NCBI RefSeq assembly: GCF_019578655.1
Contig: NC_063256.1
Coordinates: forward strand, 15,066,001-15,130,000
Direction: 5' to 3'
Length of the DNA: 64,000 bases
DNA from: Ricinus communis
Lineage: Eukaryota; Streptophyta; Magnoliopsida; Malpighiales; Euphorbiaceae
Shown here piece by piece: positions 1 to 11,352 of the stretch. Every line of letters starts with the position of its first letter. Position 1 is the first letter of the stretch. The translations under genes were made by a program, and so were the position numbers. Below the pieces are notes generated by a model. The model did no database searches. It saw only the letters and a program-made list of their open reading frames with translations, and was not told the origin of the DNA.

Positions 1-37
1 AGCTCGTAATAAAAATCAATAGTGAATTTAGACAAAC

Positions 38-3000
38 CTTAGCTATGCCCTCAATCTGATCTAATAGAGAAATTATATGCCGCAGAGTAACAGACCGATA
101 CCACAACTGATGCAATTGCTTGCTCCGGGCACCAAGGCGCTTCTTTGCTTCAGCCAAATCAACCTTTAGAGTAGCGATACTTTCTGTAGATTCACTGAAC
201 AACCGCAAGATCTGAGGGAAAGAAAAAGAAACCAATGATATCCAGAATATAGGAATCAAGTCTAATTTTTCCAGAATGCAAAGATATATAAAACAATAAA
301 AGTCCATATATGAAGGATCTTTTACAAGGTAAAATTGTCATCAGACAGCACTTGAGCAGAAATGTTGCTGTAGAATTCAAGGTAAAATCATAAAACCCAG
401 TTTGTTATTCCACTCACTGAATTCATATCCCTTAATCCTTCCATCAGTTAACAATTATCAATTTTTCACATAATAATAAGTAACTCCATAGGACTAAGTT
501 CATAATAGCATAACTACATAAGGAACATAATGGACAGTTAATAATCAGAAAAATAAATTTGGAGAAAAAAATAAAAAAAAAGAAACAGCAGATTTAAGGT
601 TTTCATAAAAATAGAGAAAATTACCATTTTTATCTATAGATCACGAATCTAAGATGTCAAGGATAGATGTTACTTTTAACAAGCAACAAAGCAACAATCA
701 CAGCTAACCTAATAGCTATCTTAAAGCTAGAAGCTCAACTCTGTCACCACAAGCTCAATTTTCTCATGTAATTCATTCTTTCACTAGAAACTCAAAACCA
801 AGCCAAGCAGATCAGATCAGCTCTTTCAAGCCCTCATAAAAGGCCGCTCTAACATCATCTAATAGGTAATATCAACTTTTATAATTGGCATAACTGAGGA
901 AGCCCATATCAAAATTATAACCACGGGAACAGGAAGCACACCAGAATGCATATAATTCACATGAGGAAGAGCAATCTTTATCCCTTACCCTCACCACAAG
1001 TTAACAGGGTTGCCTCTAACCTTCGGCATCACACTCGACCTCCTTCACATCCTATCATTCCATTCTTTAAGCAACAGTTTAATATGCCCACTTATCCTAC
1101 TTGATTAAAGGAAATAAATTTTGCAGTATGCACAACAGCATCTTTTGATCAGACATCAGTCTCAGTTCTCAAGAGCCTCAGCCAAAAAATAGCACCTCAC
1201 TAGACCAGCCCATATTCTAATCAACAATTCAATTTCTTTTGTCATCTATACTTGAAAAAAGAAAAATCTAGAAAGAGATTTTTTGTGGCTTGGCTTCAAT
1301 TATGGTGTTTCGTCTTATGCAAAATACCTCCTCACCCTGTATAAAGCAATAATATATAATAGAATAAAAAAGAAAAGGAACAAAAAGGTCAATTAAGCTT
1401 TCTTGTACCACAAAAGTAAATTTATCTTTGAAAATTACACAACAAAAATTAAGTTGTTGAAGTTACCGGTTGTACTTAGCAATATTGAATGGGCTAATAG
1501 ATATGTGTTAATATGTTTCGTTTATAGCTTCTTTTCCTTTCAATGTGATTATGAAATTTCAAAAAATGATTTCATTTGAAAGCTGAAAGTCATTTTCCTT
1601 GAATACAGGCTACTCTTCCCTTGGACTAAAGAAACAATTTCCATTTAACAAGTTCCTCTGTGCCAGAAAGATTGGAGAATGGAAAAAATGTATTCCAGGA
1701 GATATTTTCCTCTAAACAAACTGACATCAAGACTTTTCATGGCTCTGGGACCCTATTACTAATGCAAAAACATTTAGCTGGAATTTTGTCTAAGTATTAT
1801 GCTACTTCTCAAAGAAATCTTTTGGAACAAAAATCATAAGATTCTATTTGCTAAATCATGTGAGATGAACAGAAGTAACAAGAAGAATGGTGTGTTTTGG
1901 TAGCATCCCCAAGCATAGTATGAAAATCCATATTGTAATTCATACCACAAATAATATTGAAAAAGTACAGAAACGATAGGCATACATTATGATATACTAA
2001 TAAGCACAAGAAATTCACATTTGGGAAACACATAATCCAATAACTGCCACAAATAGATATTATTGGGTGAAAAGATTGGTAAAATGTTTGACTAACAAGA
2101 AACTGATTAGAGGACCAAAAAAGTGGATAAATACACATTATTTAAATGAATTCAGGAAAAGAAATTCAGGAGACCTGAGAATAATTTTGAATTGCTTTAT
2201 TGAAGCCACTGTGATAAGCATGCACCACTTCATCGACAACCTCCTCAACAACATCACTTTGCTCCTTCAAAACCTGGGCTTCAGCTTCCCGATCTTTTGA
2301 TGTCAAAATATGAACAACATGAGGTAACGAGTCAAAGCGTGCAGCGGCCCAACTCTCATCTATTCTTGAAATCTCAGCCCGTAAATACTGTATTTATTAA
2401 TAAAGCACAAAAGGAATAATTGAGACAAGAAGAAGGGGAAAAAATAACTCTGAAGAGTATAGCAATGTAGCTTACAATGTAGAATGACGATATTATAACC
2501 TGTGGACCGGTGCCCACTTTTCGGCACTCACATTCTAATTACTCTTCTAAAGGGCACCTAAATAAGCCCCATAACTTATAACAGAGTACAGATTCCCCAA
2601 ACTGATAATTCACACATCTTTCCATTTTCTGGAGTAAAAGATGTAAACTATATCCACTAAGAAAGAAATTTTCCAATTATGTGATATTAGAAGTAGGAAA
2701 GCTAATACTGTTATCAATACTAGTCCTTATAAATAATTCAAGGCCTTATGCTAAAAAGCTAACTGTTTAAATGAAATTGATCAATAATTTCCCATCCGGA
2801 TGTAAAGTAGAACCCAAAATACCAAAAATGAGTATATGAGATTGCATTCCTTTGGGCAATTTATATACTTCTAAGATAGACTATGATTTGAGTGATTTTA
2901 AGGACAGAGAAAAACCGTCGGCCATATGTAAAAGCTAAAGGAACGAGTATGCATACACTTTATGGGTGATATCAGATATGTTTCATGTAGATATCTGTTA

Positions 3001-3253
3001 CAGCATAGACTCTTAAATCATATACCTCTAGTTAGATGGTGGCACCACTTTCCCTTTTTCCTCTTAAATCATATATATACCTCTAGGTCCTTGCTAAAGA
3101 ATTTGAGTCGCTTCTAATTAAGAATTCTAACATTAAAATAAAAATCAGAAATTACTGCTATAAACACTCCCATACCAAAAACAAATAATTGAAAAGAAAA
3201 AGCCTTACTACCTCTTTATCAGGAGGAACTGGCAATCCATCAAAAAGCCCCAT
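38..3253 (-). CDS. SEC8: Exocyst complex subunit SEC8 (EXOC4), N-terminal exons only
   Basis: SEC8 is a subunit of the octameric exocyst, which tethers secretory vesicles at the plasma membrane. Three coding exons are visible on the minus strand: 3253-3212 (14 codons, starting MGLFDGLPVPPDKE), 2387-2175 (71 codons, YLRAEISRID to NYSQ) and 211-38 (58 codons, ILRLFSEST to DQIEGIAK). All junctions have GT donors and AG acceptors, and phase is kept. The 143 residues read like the conserved N-terminus of plant SEC8, including the acidic VVEEVVDEVVHAYHSGFNKA stretch and the helical segment around LAEAKKRLGARSKQLHQLWY. No stop or frameshift is present, so I take it as functional. The donor at 37-36 shows that the gene continues past the left edge; a plant SEC8 is roughly 1,050 residues, so most of it is outside. 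The start is the first ATG of the conserved exon. Family assignment is from recognition of the protein; the exon limits are read directly. Confidence 0.93.
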
Positions 3254-3307
3254 TTTTATGCCTTCTAGTACTTTAACAACCTTCTAGAAACCAACTCATT
3301 CTACTTG

Positions 3308-3586
3308 CTAAAAGATACAACAGAGAGCACACGATTACTGTACTGAATAAACAGATAATAGTGAGCAAAAAATAGCAAATCGTAAAATTATCTCAAATAT
3401 AATATAATATAGCCAAGAATACAGTGTTCAATATTGTTCTAGAACTAGGATCCGGATCGCGCATTCCCGGAATGGTGTCATTTGGGATCCAAAATCATCA
3501 ATTTAGAAGTCGATCCCAGTTTCAAACTAATACATAAAGATTGCTAAATGGAAAACAGCGTCGAGAGGAAAAAAAAGAAATGTTAC
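3308..3586 (-). other. Possible 5' UTR intron of SEC8
   Basis: Upstream of the SEC8 ATG (3253), the minus strand has a good donor (CTG|GTAACA, GT at 3586-3585) and a T-rich acceptor (TGTATCTTTTAG, ending at 3308). Removing this segment would give a leader exon from about 3587 to 3650 spliced to a short leader before the ATG. An alternative acceptor lies at 3284. This rests only on splice-site appearance. Confidence 0.35.
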
Positions 3587-3659
3587 CAGAATTCGTTTGA
3601 AATTTGGAAGATGCTTGGGTTTTGTAGGAAAATTTTAGTGTTTGATTTTGAATCGGTCA

Positions 3660-4463
3660 GTTTTTGTAGCTGTGCGTGTAGGATGATGGCAAAGGACAAT
3701 AGCTAATTATTGAAATTTGAGGAAATGAAAATTGAAGGGAAATGATGAAAGGTTCATGGAAGATTCAGCTAAGAAATGTCAGAAATGGAGAATAAAGGGC
3801 TCAATTTTATTATTCAGCCCTTAGATTTTAAAAGCCAACTTTCAACCAAATCACTATGAGTAAATTACATTTACATCATTTGAGTTTTTAACATACTATC
3901 ACTTTCCCAACTCTTATTTGAATATAAATATTATAATTAATATATTTGATAGATAAAACAACTATTAAATTTTAGAGTTTGTTATTTATTAAATGTATAA
4001 TAATAAAATTATAAAATTACATAAAATAAAATAAATTATATACATAAATTTAAAATAATATATAAAATAAAGATCATATTGTAAAAGATATAATCTAAAT
4101 ACTTGATTTTCAATCCAATAAATGATTGGCATAAAAAAATCATGGTATAATTAATTTCATAATAACTTTCTTTTCTTTCACCTTTGTTTGGTGGCATATA
4201 TGTAAAAAAGAAAGAAAAAACAACTTTCTTTGCACTTAATAATTTCTAAAAGTTTTAAGGGTTCTTGTTAAATTAACCTAGGTTTTCTATCTCGGATTTC
4301 TTCATTGTAGATTCTAATGATTAACATAGTCCAATTTCTCTATATTTTTTTGTGTACTTCTGCCACTATTTCTCCTTTACTCTCTGTTTTTTATCTTCTT
4401 CACTCTTCTGATTTCTTTGTTTTTTATTTCTAGCCATTTTGCTTCCTCTCTTACTACTTTTCT
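3660..4463. other. AT-rich intergenic DNA upstream of SEC8
   Basis: No coding potential or repeat structure was recognised. The stretch 3880-4200 is extremely AT-rich. The part nearest 3660 presumably contains the SEC8 promoter, but I see no clear TATA box that decides a start site. Confidence 0.5.
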
Positions 4464-4938
4464 ATGTCTAACATGAATTTTGAACAAATTTCTAAAATTT
4501 GCTCTAAATTAAAAACACCTTATAAAATGGATAGGGCTGATACTGTTATTGAACCCTCCTTGTATAAACATGGAGCAGATAAACTCAAACATTATCTTAT
4601 GGCAAAGATATGCTTGGTGAAATAAATTAATAATGAGGGTTTTCCCTTAAATATGCCTTCTATTCTAGGCCTTCGAGAAAAGATTAGAATTGGTCTCATC
4701 CAAGACAATATTTTTCTCTTCCAATTTCAAAATAAGTAAAGAAGAATATGATTTTGAAGGGTGGTTTACGGCATTTTGATGAAAAGATGATTATTTTTAT
4801 GGAACATAAATTGAATACCTTTTTTATTAATCTCCATTTTAATGAAGCTATTTTGTGGATTGAACTTTCAATGTGCCTCCTAGATTAATGACTGTAGAAG
4901 CAGCAAAGATTTTGGGAAATAATATTAGCAAATTCTTG
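4464..4938 (+). pseudogene. DUF4283-type (LINE ORF1-like) fragment
   Basis: A broken reading frame starts at ATG 4464 (MSNMNFEQISKICSKLK) and carries hallmarks of the plant DUF4283 domain found in the first ORF of L1-type LINEs. The order is a tract resembling LREKIRIGLIQDNIFLFQF, then a glycine-rich turn with HFDEKMIIFMEHKLN, then PPRLMTVEAAKILGNNI. Stops occur (for example near 4620 and 4739), with small frameshifts between the blocks. The frame ends abruptly at 4938, where the LTR of element A begins, so the retrotransposon probably cut it. No endonuclease or reverse transcriptase part is found on either side. The assignment is by block order only. Confidence 0.55.
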
Positions 4939-5532
4939 TGATAGGAAATCATCATCTTAGCAACCATACACCCGAATAACTAATGAGTTATGATATATAT
5001 GGAATGCAAGAAAACACCCTTCAATTAAGTTGATTCCAAAACCCAAGGATCTCCTCAAGTGAAGTTAGGAAAAACTAGTTCCAACAATGAAACTAGCACT
5101 TGAATTCAACTCCAAACACCACAAACCAAGTATGATTTGATAAGTTATGAATCAAATAAGATTTTGGTTAGAGAACGCCACAAACTAAAAAATAGCTTGA
5201 TAAGTTCAAAGTTCATGCAAGAGCTTAAGCAAAAACACTCACAAAGAGCAAACAAAGATTATCATTCAAAATTCTATGTTTACAAATTGATTTGGCTTTG
5301 ATATTTATAGCCAAAATAAGACAAAGAAACCTAAATGGATGTCTTTTGAGCTTCCCCACGTTTTTCCCTTTAATTCTCCTTAAAACTTATTAAAAGTGGC
5401 TGTTTTTATATTGATGTCACTCATTTTGTAACTCCCAAATGACAACTAATTATGTGCATCCATTTTGTAACTTCAAATTATTACTAATTATGTGCATCCA
5501 TTTTGTAACTCTAAAAGACAACTAATCACACC
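4939..5532 (-). repeat. LTR copy 1 of element A (3' LTR in element orientation)
   Basis: Matches the 8920-9475 copy over almost its whole length, starting TGATAGGAAATCATCATC on the plus strand and ending near AACTAATCACACCA. It contains an extra partial duplication of the ATTATGTGCATCCATTTTGTAAC segment (5450-5510) that the 8920 copy lacks. The exact outer boundary is uncertain by a few bases. Confidence 0.8.
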
Positions 5533-5810
5533 ATAACTTAAGAAAAACCTAATAAAAATGAAAATAAAAAGGCTTCAAATGAATATTATTGGAGGGAGCT
5601 ATGAGTTCAGCCCAAACTTATTGCACTAAATTGATGATTTTGGATCCTTTTTGCAATCCTAAATCTTGGGCTGAGCCTTGTTATATTTGAACACTTCAAA
5701 TGTCTTCAATTAAGCCCAACAAAGCTTCTTGCATCCTTTTGGACTTGGATCTTGTCATCGGACCTCTTTGAAAGCTTAAAGGATCATTAGTAATTCTTGT
5801 CTTTATTGCA

Positions 5811-6480
5811 TCAATAAGGTTGGACTCTTGTTTTCATGCATGAGTTGCATTTCCATTTTGGACCTTTTGGTGCATGCCTTTTCAATGGAATCTCATGGCA
5901 GCCTTGATTCATATCATTCCCCCTTTCTTGAACGAAAATTTGTCCTCGAATTTTACCCAAATATTGCGAAAGAAATAAACATATAATCTCAAACGGTAGT
6001 GCAATGCCATCATCAACCTGCAATTCCTTCACAATAGTGATTAGAGGAACTTTAGAACAAATAATATTTTTAGTATCAATAAATTCAACATGCTCAAAAG
6101 TCTTAGTTTTATCAAGCAAAACTCTTTTATTCTTCACTAATTGAACCATTGCCTCTCCATCAGCAACAAACTCTTCATTATTGAATTCATCCAAAGGTAG
6201 CAAGTCATTGTCTTTCTTGCCATCTCCAATTATCAAGTCTTCAAAATCTACATTGACTTCAGTAGAGCAATTTACCTCATTTACATCATCGATGTTAGTC
6301 TTTAATGATGGCTTAGAATCAGCTTTATCTTTAAGATGCTTAAGAAAGCTATTAGTCAACATCTTGAACTCTTCAAGCTCATGCTTAAATGCTTCAAGAC
6401 CGATTCTTAAAGATTTATTCTCCTTGGATAATTCATCAACAAAAACTTGACTTGGTTGTCTATCTAACCTCTTAGGTTTA
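5811..6480 (-). pseudogene. Unassigned ORF inside element A, charged coiled-coil-like with a pol-tail-like end
   Basis: An open frame runs 6362-5811 (183 residues) and the similar reading continues upstream to about 6480. The upstream part is rich in Glu/Lys/Leu (for example DELSKENKSLRIGLEAFKHE) and looks like a coiled coil. The middle is acidic. The end carries IRGQIFVQERGNDMNQG, which resembles the short basic-acidic tail following integrase in many plant Ty3/gypsy polyproteins. It lies between a primer site with leader (6924-6500) and an LTR (5532-4939), so it is the internal part of a small non-autonomous unit. I do not recognise a functional domain. Confidence 0.4.
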
Positions 6481-6912
6481 GATTTAGAAGAATAAGAATT
6501 TTATTTGCAGTCTTCATAATGATCATTTCTTTGACCCCACATCTTATCATAAGATTGATAACGAAGATTTCGACATTGTCTAATGAACTCAGTTTCATGA
6601 AACATTTCTTCTTCTTTTTTACATCTAAGGATGAAATAAAGATGAAAATAAAGAACCACAAAGACGTTTGAAGGAAAGAATAAAAGATATGATACGGAAT
6701 TTGAAGGAAAAGAAAAAAGACAACATAAAAAGTTTAACAAGAAGGGACAATAAAAATTTATTTAATAAACACAAATGTGTAAACTTTGAAAAGAAAGAGT
6801 ACTTAGAAGGAAAAAATTGAAACAACAAGAATTCGGTACAAAAAAATAAAGAAGATGAGAAACTTTAATAACAAATAAAATACAAAGATAAGCAAACCTC
6901 AACTTGAAGCAA

Positions 6913-6924
6913 GCTCTGATACCA
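6913..6924 (-). promoter_or_regulatory. Primer binding site next to the truncated LTR copy
   Basis: The minus strand reads TGGTATCAGAGC, the complement of the 3' end of initiator methionine tRNA, two bases from the LTR end. This is the usual minus-strand DNA primer site of many plant LTR retrotransposons. Confidence 0.8.
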
Positions 6925-6926
6925 AA

Positions 6927-7220
6927 TGATAGGATACATATGGAATGCAAGAAAACACCCTCCAATCAAGATGATTCCAAAATCCAAGGATCTCCTCAAG
7001 TAAAGTTAGGAAAAACTAGTTCCAACAATGAAACTAGCACTTGAATTTAACTCCAAACGCCACAAATTAAGTATGATTTGATAAGTTAAGAATCAAACAC
7101 AAGATTTTGGTTAGAGAACGCCACAAACTAAAAATAGTTTGATAAGTTCAAAGTTCATGCAAGAACTTAAGCAAAAATACTCACGAAGAGCAAACAAAGA
7201 TTATCATTCATCAATTCTAT
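6927..7220 (-). repeat. Truncated LTR copy 2 of element A
   Basis: Aligns with LTR copies 1 and 3 from TGATAGG. It lacks about 46 bases near its end (jump from GATAGG to ATACATATGG), then matches until about 7220 (AATTCTAT). There it is joined to gag coding sequence. Its primer-site side is intact; its far part is missing. Confidence 0.8.
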
Positions 7221-8292
7221 CTCTAACAATCATGGTCCTCTTATTAGGGTAATCATGTGCATAATGACCATGTCCAAGACACTTAAAACACATCAAGCTT
7301 CTAGATTGATTAGCTTGATTCTCAACTTTGTTTTTGTTGCCTATTTCATTTTTATTCTTATTCTCATCCATTTTAGGCTTGGCAAATTTATCATCCTTTT
7401 TACTTCAATTCAATTTCCAATTAGAAGAACTAGAACTCGAATTAAGTTTAGAATCAAACTTACTTGCACCTTTTCGCTTGAGTTGCCTTTCAATTTTCAT
7501 GGCCACATTCACCATGTCCTCAAGTTCCACATAATGTTGCAACTCCACAAGATCAACAATATTCTTGTTTAGACCATTCAAGAATCTTTCCATGATGGCC
7601 TCTCTATCCTCCTCCATATTTGCTTTAATCATAGCCATTTCCATTTCTTTGTGGTACTCCTTCACACTCATGGTTCTTTGCCTTAGAGTTTGCAATCGTT
7701 GATGTAAATCTCTATAGTAATAGTTAGGAATAAACCTCTTCCTCATGATGTGTTTCATCTCCATCCATGACCCTACAAGTCTTTTTCCATTTCATCTCCT
7801 TTCCCTACACAATTGATGCCATCAAACACTAGCGTAATCACAAAACTCAACGGCAGCAAGTTTTACCTTTCTCTCCTCCGAATAGTTATGGCATTCGAAG
7901 ATCATCTCCACCTTTTGCTCCCATTCCAAGTAGACATCAGGATCATTCTTTCCTTGAAAGGAAGGAATTTTCATTTTGATGCTGCCTAGGTTGCAATCTA
8001 CACCATCTTGCCTTGATCTCCTATTGTGTCTCCTAGGATGGTCATCTCCACCAAAAGTGGTTGCTTGGACATCCTCCAAGTCATATTCGGTGTCATAATC
8101 CTCTTATTCAAAGACTAGTTGCCTTTCTCTTCTAGGCTCGTTTTGAATCCTTGTAATAGTTTCACCTTGTCTTCTCACACTTTCAACAACATCATCCATT
8201 CGCCTATACATTCTTTCAAACTCTTTTTGCATTGCTTGCAAAGTTTGCTCAATGGATGCTCCAATACTACTTGAAACTTGTTCTTTTGACAT
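7221..8292 (-). pseudogene. Ty3/gypsy gag of element A (capsid region and defective zinc knuckle)
   Basis: A single minus-strand frame from ATG 8292 (MSKEQVSSSIGASIEQTLQA) is read through several in-frame stops (for example near 8101, 7819 and 7405) with no frameshift. It includes the retrotransposon gag core: IPSFQGKNDPDVYLEWEQKV, then FIPNYYYRDLHQRLQTLRQ and FLNGLNKNIVDLVELQHYVE. A Ser-rich linker leads to a CCHC-like finger read as CFKCLGHGHYAHDY. The last position of the CX2CX4HX4C pattern is Tyr instead of Cys, so the knuckle is broken. Gag would package element RNA in cytoplasmic particles. The frame ends at the junction with LTR copy 2, before any protease. Confidence 0.85.
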
Positions 8293-8905
8293 TGTGCAAA
8301 AACAAGTTAGTATAGCCTCACAAAAACACTCGCTCGCCTGTTTCCCTCAATTAAAATGTCACACCGCTCGTGTTTCACTCAAAGTTTTGGCTTTTCTCGA
8401 TGCTAGTCTCACCACTATTGCCTTTTACCTCTCTTGCTTTTGCTTTAGGTTCTTAGATGAACTAATCACCTAAACAAACCAAATCAGATTATGGCAATTC
8501 AATGGAGTGAAAAAAAAGGTTGGTCTAGATCAAGTTGTTAGGTAAGGCCAAATTTAAAGTAGCTAGACACAAGAAAGCAATAAAATAAAATAACATAATA
8601 GGACTTCTATGCCGTCCAAACTTTCTTTTTATTTGATCTTTTGATTCTTTTTTTTTAATTTTTTTAATAATAATAATACAAGTGAAAAGAAATTATGAAC
8701 AACATAATTTTTTTATTTTTTAGCAAGGGACAACGAAGTTTTACTTTATACACACAAAGGTGTAAACTTTGAAAAGAAAGAATACTTAGAAGGACAAAAA
8801 AATTGAAACAAAAAGAATTCGGCACAAATAAAGAAAAAGTGAAGAAGATGAGAAACTTCAATAACACACAAAACACAAAGATAAGCAAACCTTAACTTGA
8901 AGCAA

Positions 8906-8917
8906 GCTCTGATACCA
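8906..8917 (-). promoter_or_regulatory. Primer binding site (tRNA-iMet type) of element A
   Basis: TGGTATCAGAGC on the minus strand, separated from the LTR end at 8920 by two bases. Same type as at 6913-6924 and 52494-52505. Confidence 0.85.
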
Positions 8918-8919
8918 AA

Positions 8920-9475
8920 TGATAGGAAATCATCATCTTAGCAACCATACATCCTAATAACTAATGAGTTATGATACATATGGAATGCAAGAAAACACCC
9001 TCCAATCAAGATGATTCCAAAACCCAAGGATCTCCTCAAGTGAAGTTAGGAAAAACTAGTTCCAACAATGAAACTAGCACTTGAATTCAACTCCAAACGC
9101 CACAAACCAAGTATGATTTGATAAGTTATGAATCAAACAAGATTTTGGTTAGAGAACGCCACAAACTAAAAAATAGTTTGATAAGTTCAAATTTCATGCA
9201 AGAACTTAAGTAAAAACACTCACAAAGAGCAAACAAAGATTATCATTCAAAATTCTATGTTTACAAATGGATTTGGCTTTGATATTTATAGCTAAAATAA
9301 GACAAAGAAACCTAAATGGATGTCTTTTGAGCTTCCCCACGTTTTTTCCTTTAATTCTCCTTAAAACTTATTAAAAGTGGCTGTTTTTACATTGATGTCA
9401 CTCATTTTGTAACTTCCAAATGACAACTAATTATGTGCATCCATTTTGTAACTCTAAAAGACAACTAATCACACC
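8920..9475 (-). repeat. LTR copy 3 of element A (5' LTR in element orientation)
   Basis: The minus-strand LTR ends ...CCTATCA at 8920 next to the primer site. It shares nearly all its sequence with 4939-5532 apart from one short duplication missing here. Confidence 0.85.
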
Positions 9476-9480
9476 ATAAA

Positions 9481-11352
9481 GAAAATAGTATTCTTTATCC
9501 TTTCAAAGAAAAGCTGATTAGTCCTGTAACTATAAGGAACAAGGCTCCAGAATGAAAGGTCGGGGAAAACCAAACCATCCAGTCTGAACATCCTCCCCTT
9601 AGGAAGATAACCATTCCTTACGGAGAGAATGAAATAGAGGCTACACCTTACAAATTGATAGGAGAAGATCTTGAAAAGAATGTCAAGAATATTGTTCAGC
9701 AGAACAATTTCTCGAATACCTATCTTAACACAATAGGGAACCAGCTTGTTAGGATAGAAAGTCAGATCCAAAAACCTCTTGTAGTCTTCACCTCTCCAAT
9801 CCCCAACACTGACCATCCAAAAGAGATAAGCCAATCAGAAAAGCTCAAAAATCCAGTCTTCAAACCCTACCAAATCTCAAAGCCTAGCCAAGATCAATTT
9901 CAGAAGCAAACTGAGTTTGCTAGAGCAGTCAGGGAACAACTTAGCAAATTAGCCACTTCTGAGTCTTCCAAAAATCTAGTGCCAGATACTCCTCAAAGCA
10001 GTAGGAATATCAGTGCTATATATCAGGCCCAATGTGATGAATCTAATAATTCAGAGCTTGAAAGTCTTACTGAAAAATCCTTCAACATCAATAGATTAGG
10101 ATGGCAAGCCCCTAGATTGACCTGGCATACTTCTAGGAATACCGCTCCAGATCTAGGAATAGAAAATAGAAATAATATTCTAACCCAATCTAGATTCAAT
10201 GCCTCTTCCGTCTATGAATGGAATATAGATGGAATGTCAGAATACAACATTCTTGGTCTCTTACAATAGATGACCATGGCAGCCAGTGCCTACAAAACCC
10301 AAAGTGGTACCTCTGATAGATCCATTGCTGAACTCCTCACAGCTGGATTTTTTGGCCAGGTTAAAGGATGGTGGGGTTACCATCTCACACAAGCACAACA
10401 GCTTCAAATCCTAGGTGCTATCCAAACCACAATAGAAGGGACCCCCATCTTAGATGAACTAGGAAATCCAATTGAGGATGTTGTGTCAACCTTAATCCTG
10501 ACGATTTCTCTTTACTTCATAAGAGACCCTTTTCTTCTAAAAGATAAGAATGATGAGCTTCTTAGCAATCTAACCTGTAAAAAGCTTAGCAATTTCCAAG
10601 CCTACAAAGATACCTTCCTGACCAGAGTCATGCTTAGGGAAGATTCAAACCAACCCTTCTGGAAGGAAAAATTCTTAGTTGGTTTACCTAAGATACTAGG
10701 TGAAAGAGTTAGGAATACCATAAGAGAAGTCCATAATGGCCAGATCCCTTATGATTTCTATACTTATGGTGAATTAGTTAGCCTCACCTAGAAAGAAGAT
10801 TTGAAGATTTGCCATGACCTTAAACTCCAAAGACAACTCAAATGGGAAATGAAGAAGACTAGGCAAGAGCTAGGTAGTTTTTGTAACCAGTTTGAATATA
10901 ATCCCATAGAGCCTTCCCCTACCTGCAAAGGAAAATGCAAAGAAGATTTTTTCAAATCTTTTAAGAAAAAATGATTTTTCAAAAATAGAAGAACTCCTAA
11001 AAAGAAGGAAAACTTCTACAAAAAGCCATCCTCTTCTAAATTTCTAAAACAAAATTTCAAAAAAGATTTTACCAAAATTACTTGCTATAAATGTGGCAAG
11101 AAGGGCCATACTTCAAAATATTGCAAGTTTTCTAAAAAACTCCATGAGCTCCAAATAGAAGATGAGATTTTGAGCAAAATTTCAGCTCTTCTGGTTGATT
11201 CCTCTGAATCAGAATTTTCGAATAGTGAGGGAGAGTTTCAAATTAATGAAATTAAAACCTCATCCGATTATTCTGAATCAGATTCTGATGATATTACAAA
11301 GAATATTAATATGCTCACTCTAAAAGAGACAATTAAATTAATTATATATTAA
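9481..11352 (+). pseudogene. Endogenous caulimovirid (pararetrovirus) relic: coat-like protein with zinc knuckle
   Basis: One plus-strand frame stays open from 9481 to 11352 except for four in-frame stops (near 9553, 10267, 10789 and 10972); no frameshift is needed. It has a Gln/Ser-rich N-terminal part with the SEHPPL and IPYGENEIEATPYK motifs, then a helical core (IAELLTAGFFGQVKGWWGYH, VSTLILTISLYFI, FWKEKFLVGLPKILGERVRN). A Lys-rich tract leads to an intact CX2CX4HX4C finger (CYKCGKKGHTSKYCK at 11084-11128) and an acidic Ser-rich end. This order is typical of the coat/gag portion of plant endogenous caulimovirids of the petuvirus/florendovirus type. Movement protein, protease and RT parts are absent here. 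It abuts the LTR of element A. It is an old, non-functional copy; the genus is inference. Confidence 0.65.

Larger units (their letters stand above)
4939..9475 (-). mobile_element. Composite Ty3/gypsy element A (three LTR copies, gag only)
   Basis: Reading on the minus strand: LTR (9475-8920), tRNA-iMet-type primer site (8917-8906), leader, gag (8292 to about 7221), then directly a truncated LTR (7220-6927) with its own primer site (6924-6913) and leader, an unassigned ORF (6362-5811), and a final LTR (5532-4939). No protease, reverse transcriptase, RNase H or integrase remains. The gag zinc-knuckle end is fused to the middle of an LTR, which looks like deletion by recombination between two related copies or inside a tandem pair. 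I could not find a convincing target duplication: the flanks are aattcttg on the left and taaagaaa on the right. Confidence 0.75.

Noticed and set aside
1851..2138. Minus-strand frame within the SEC8 region
   Set aside because: It lies in the intron between SEC8 exons 2 and 3 and has no domain; exon borders of SEC8 explain the region.
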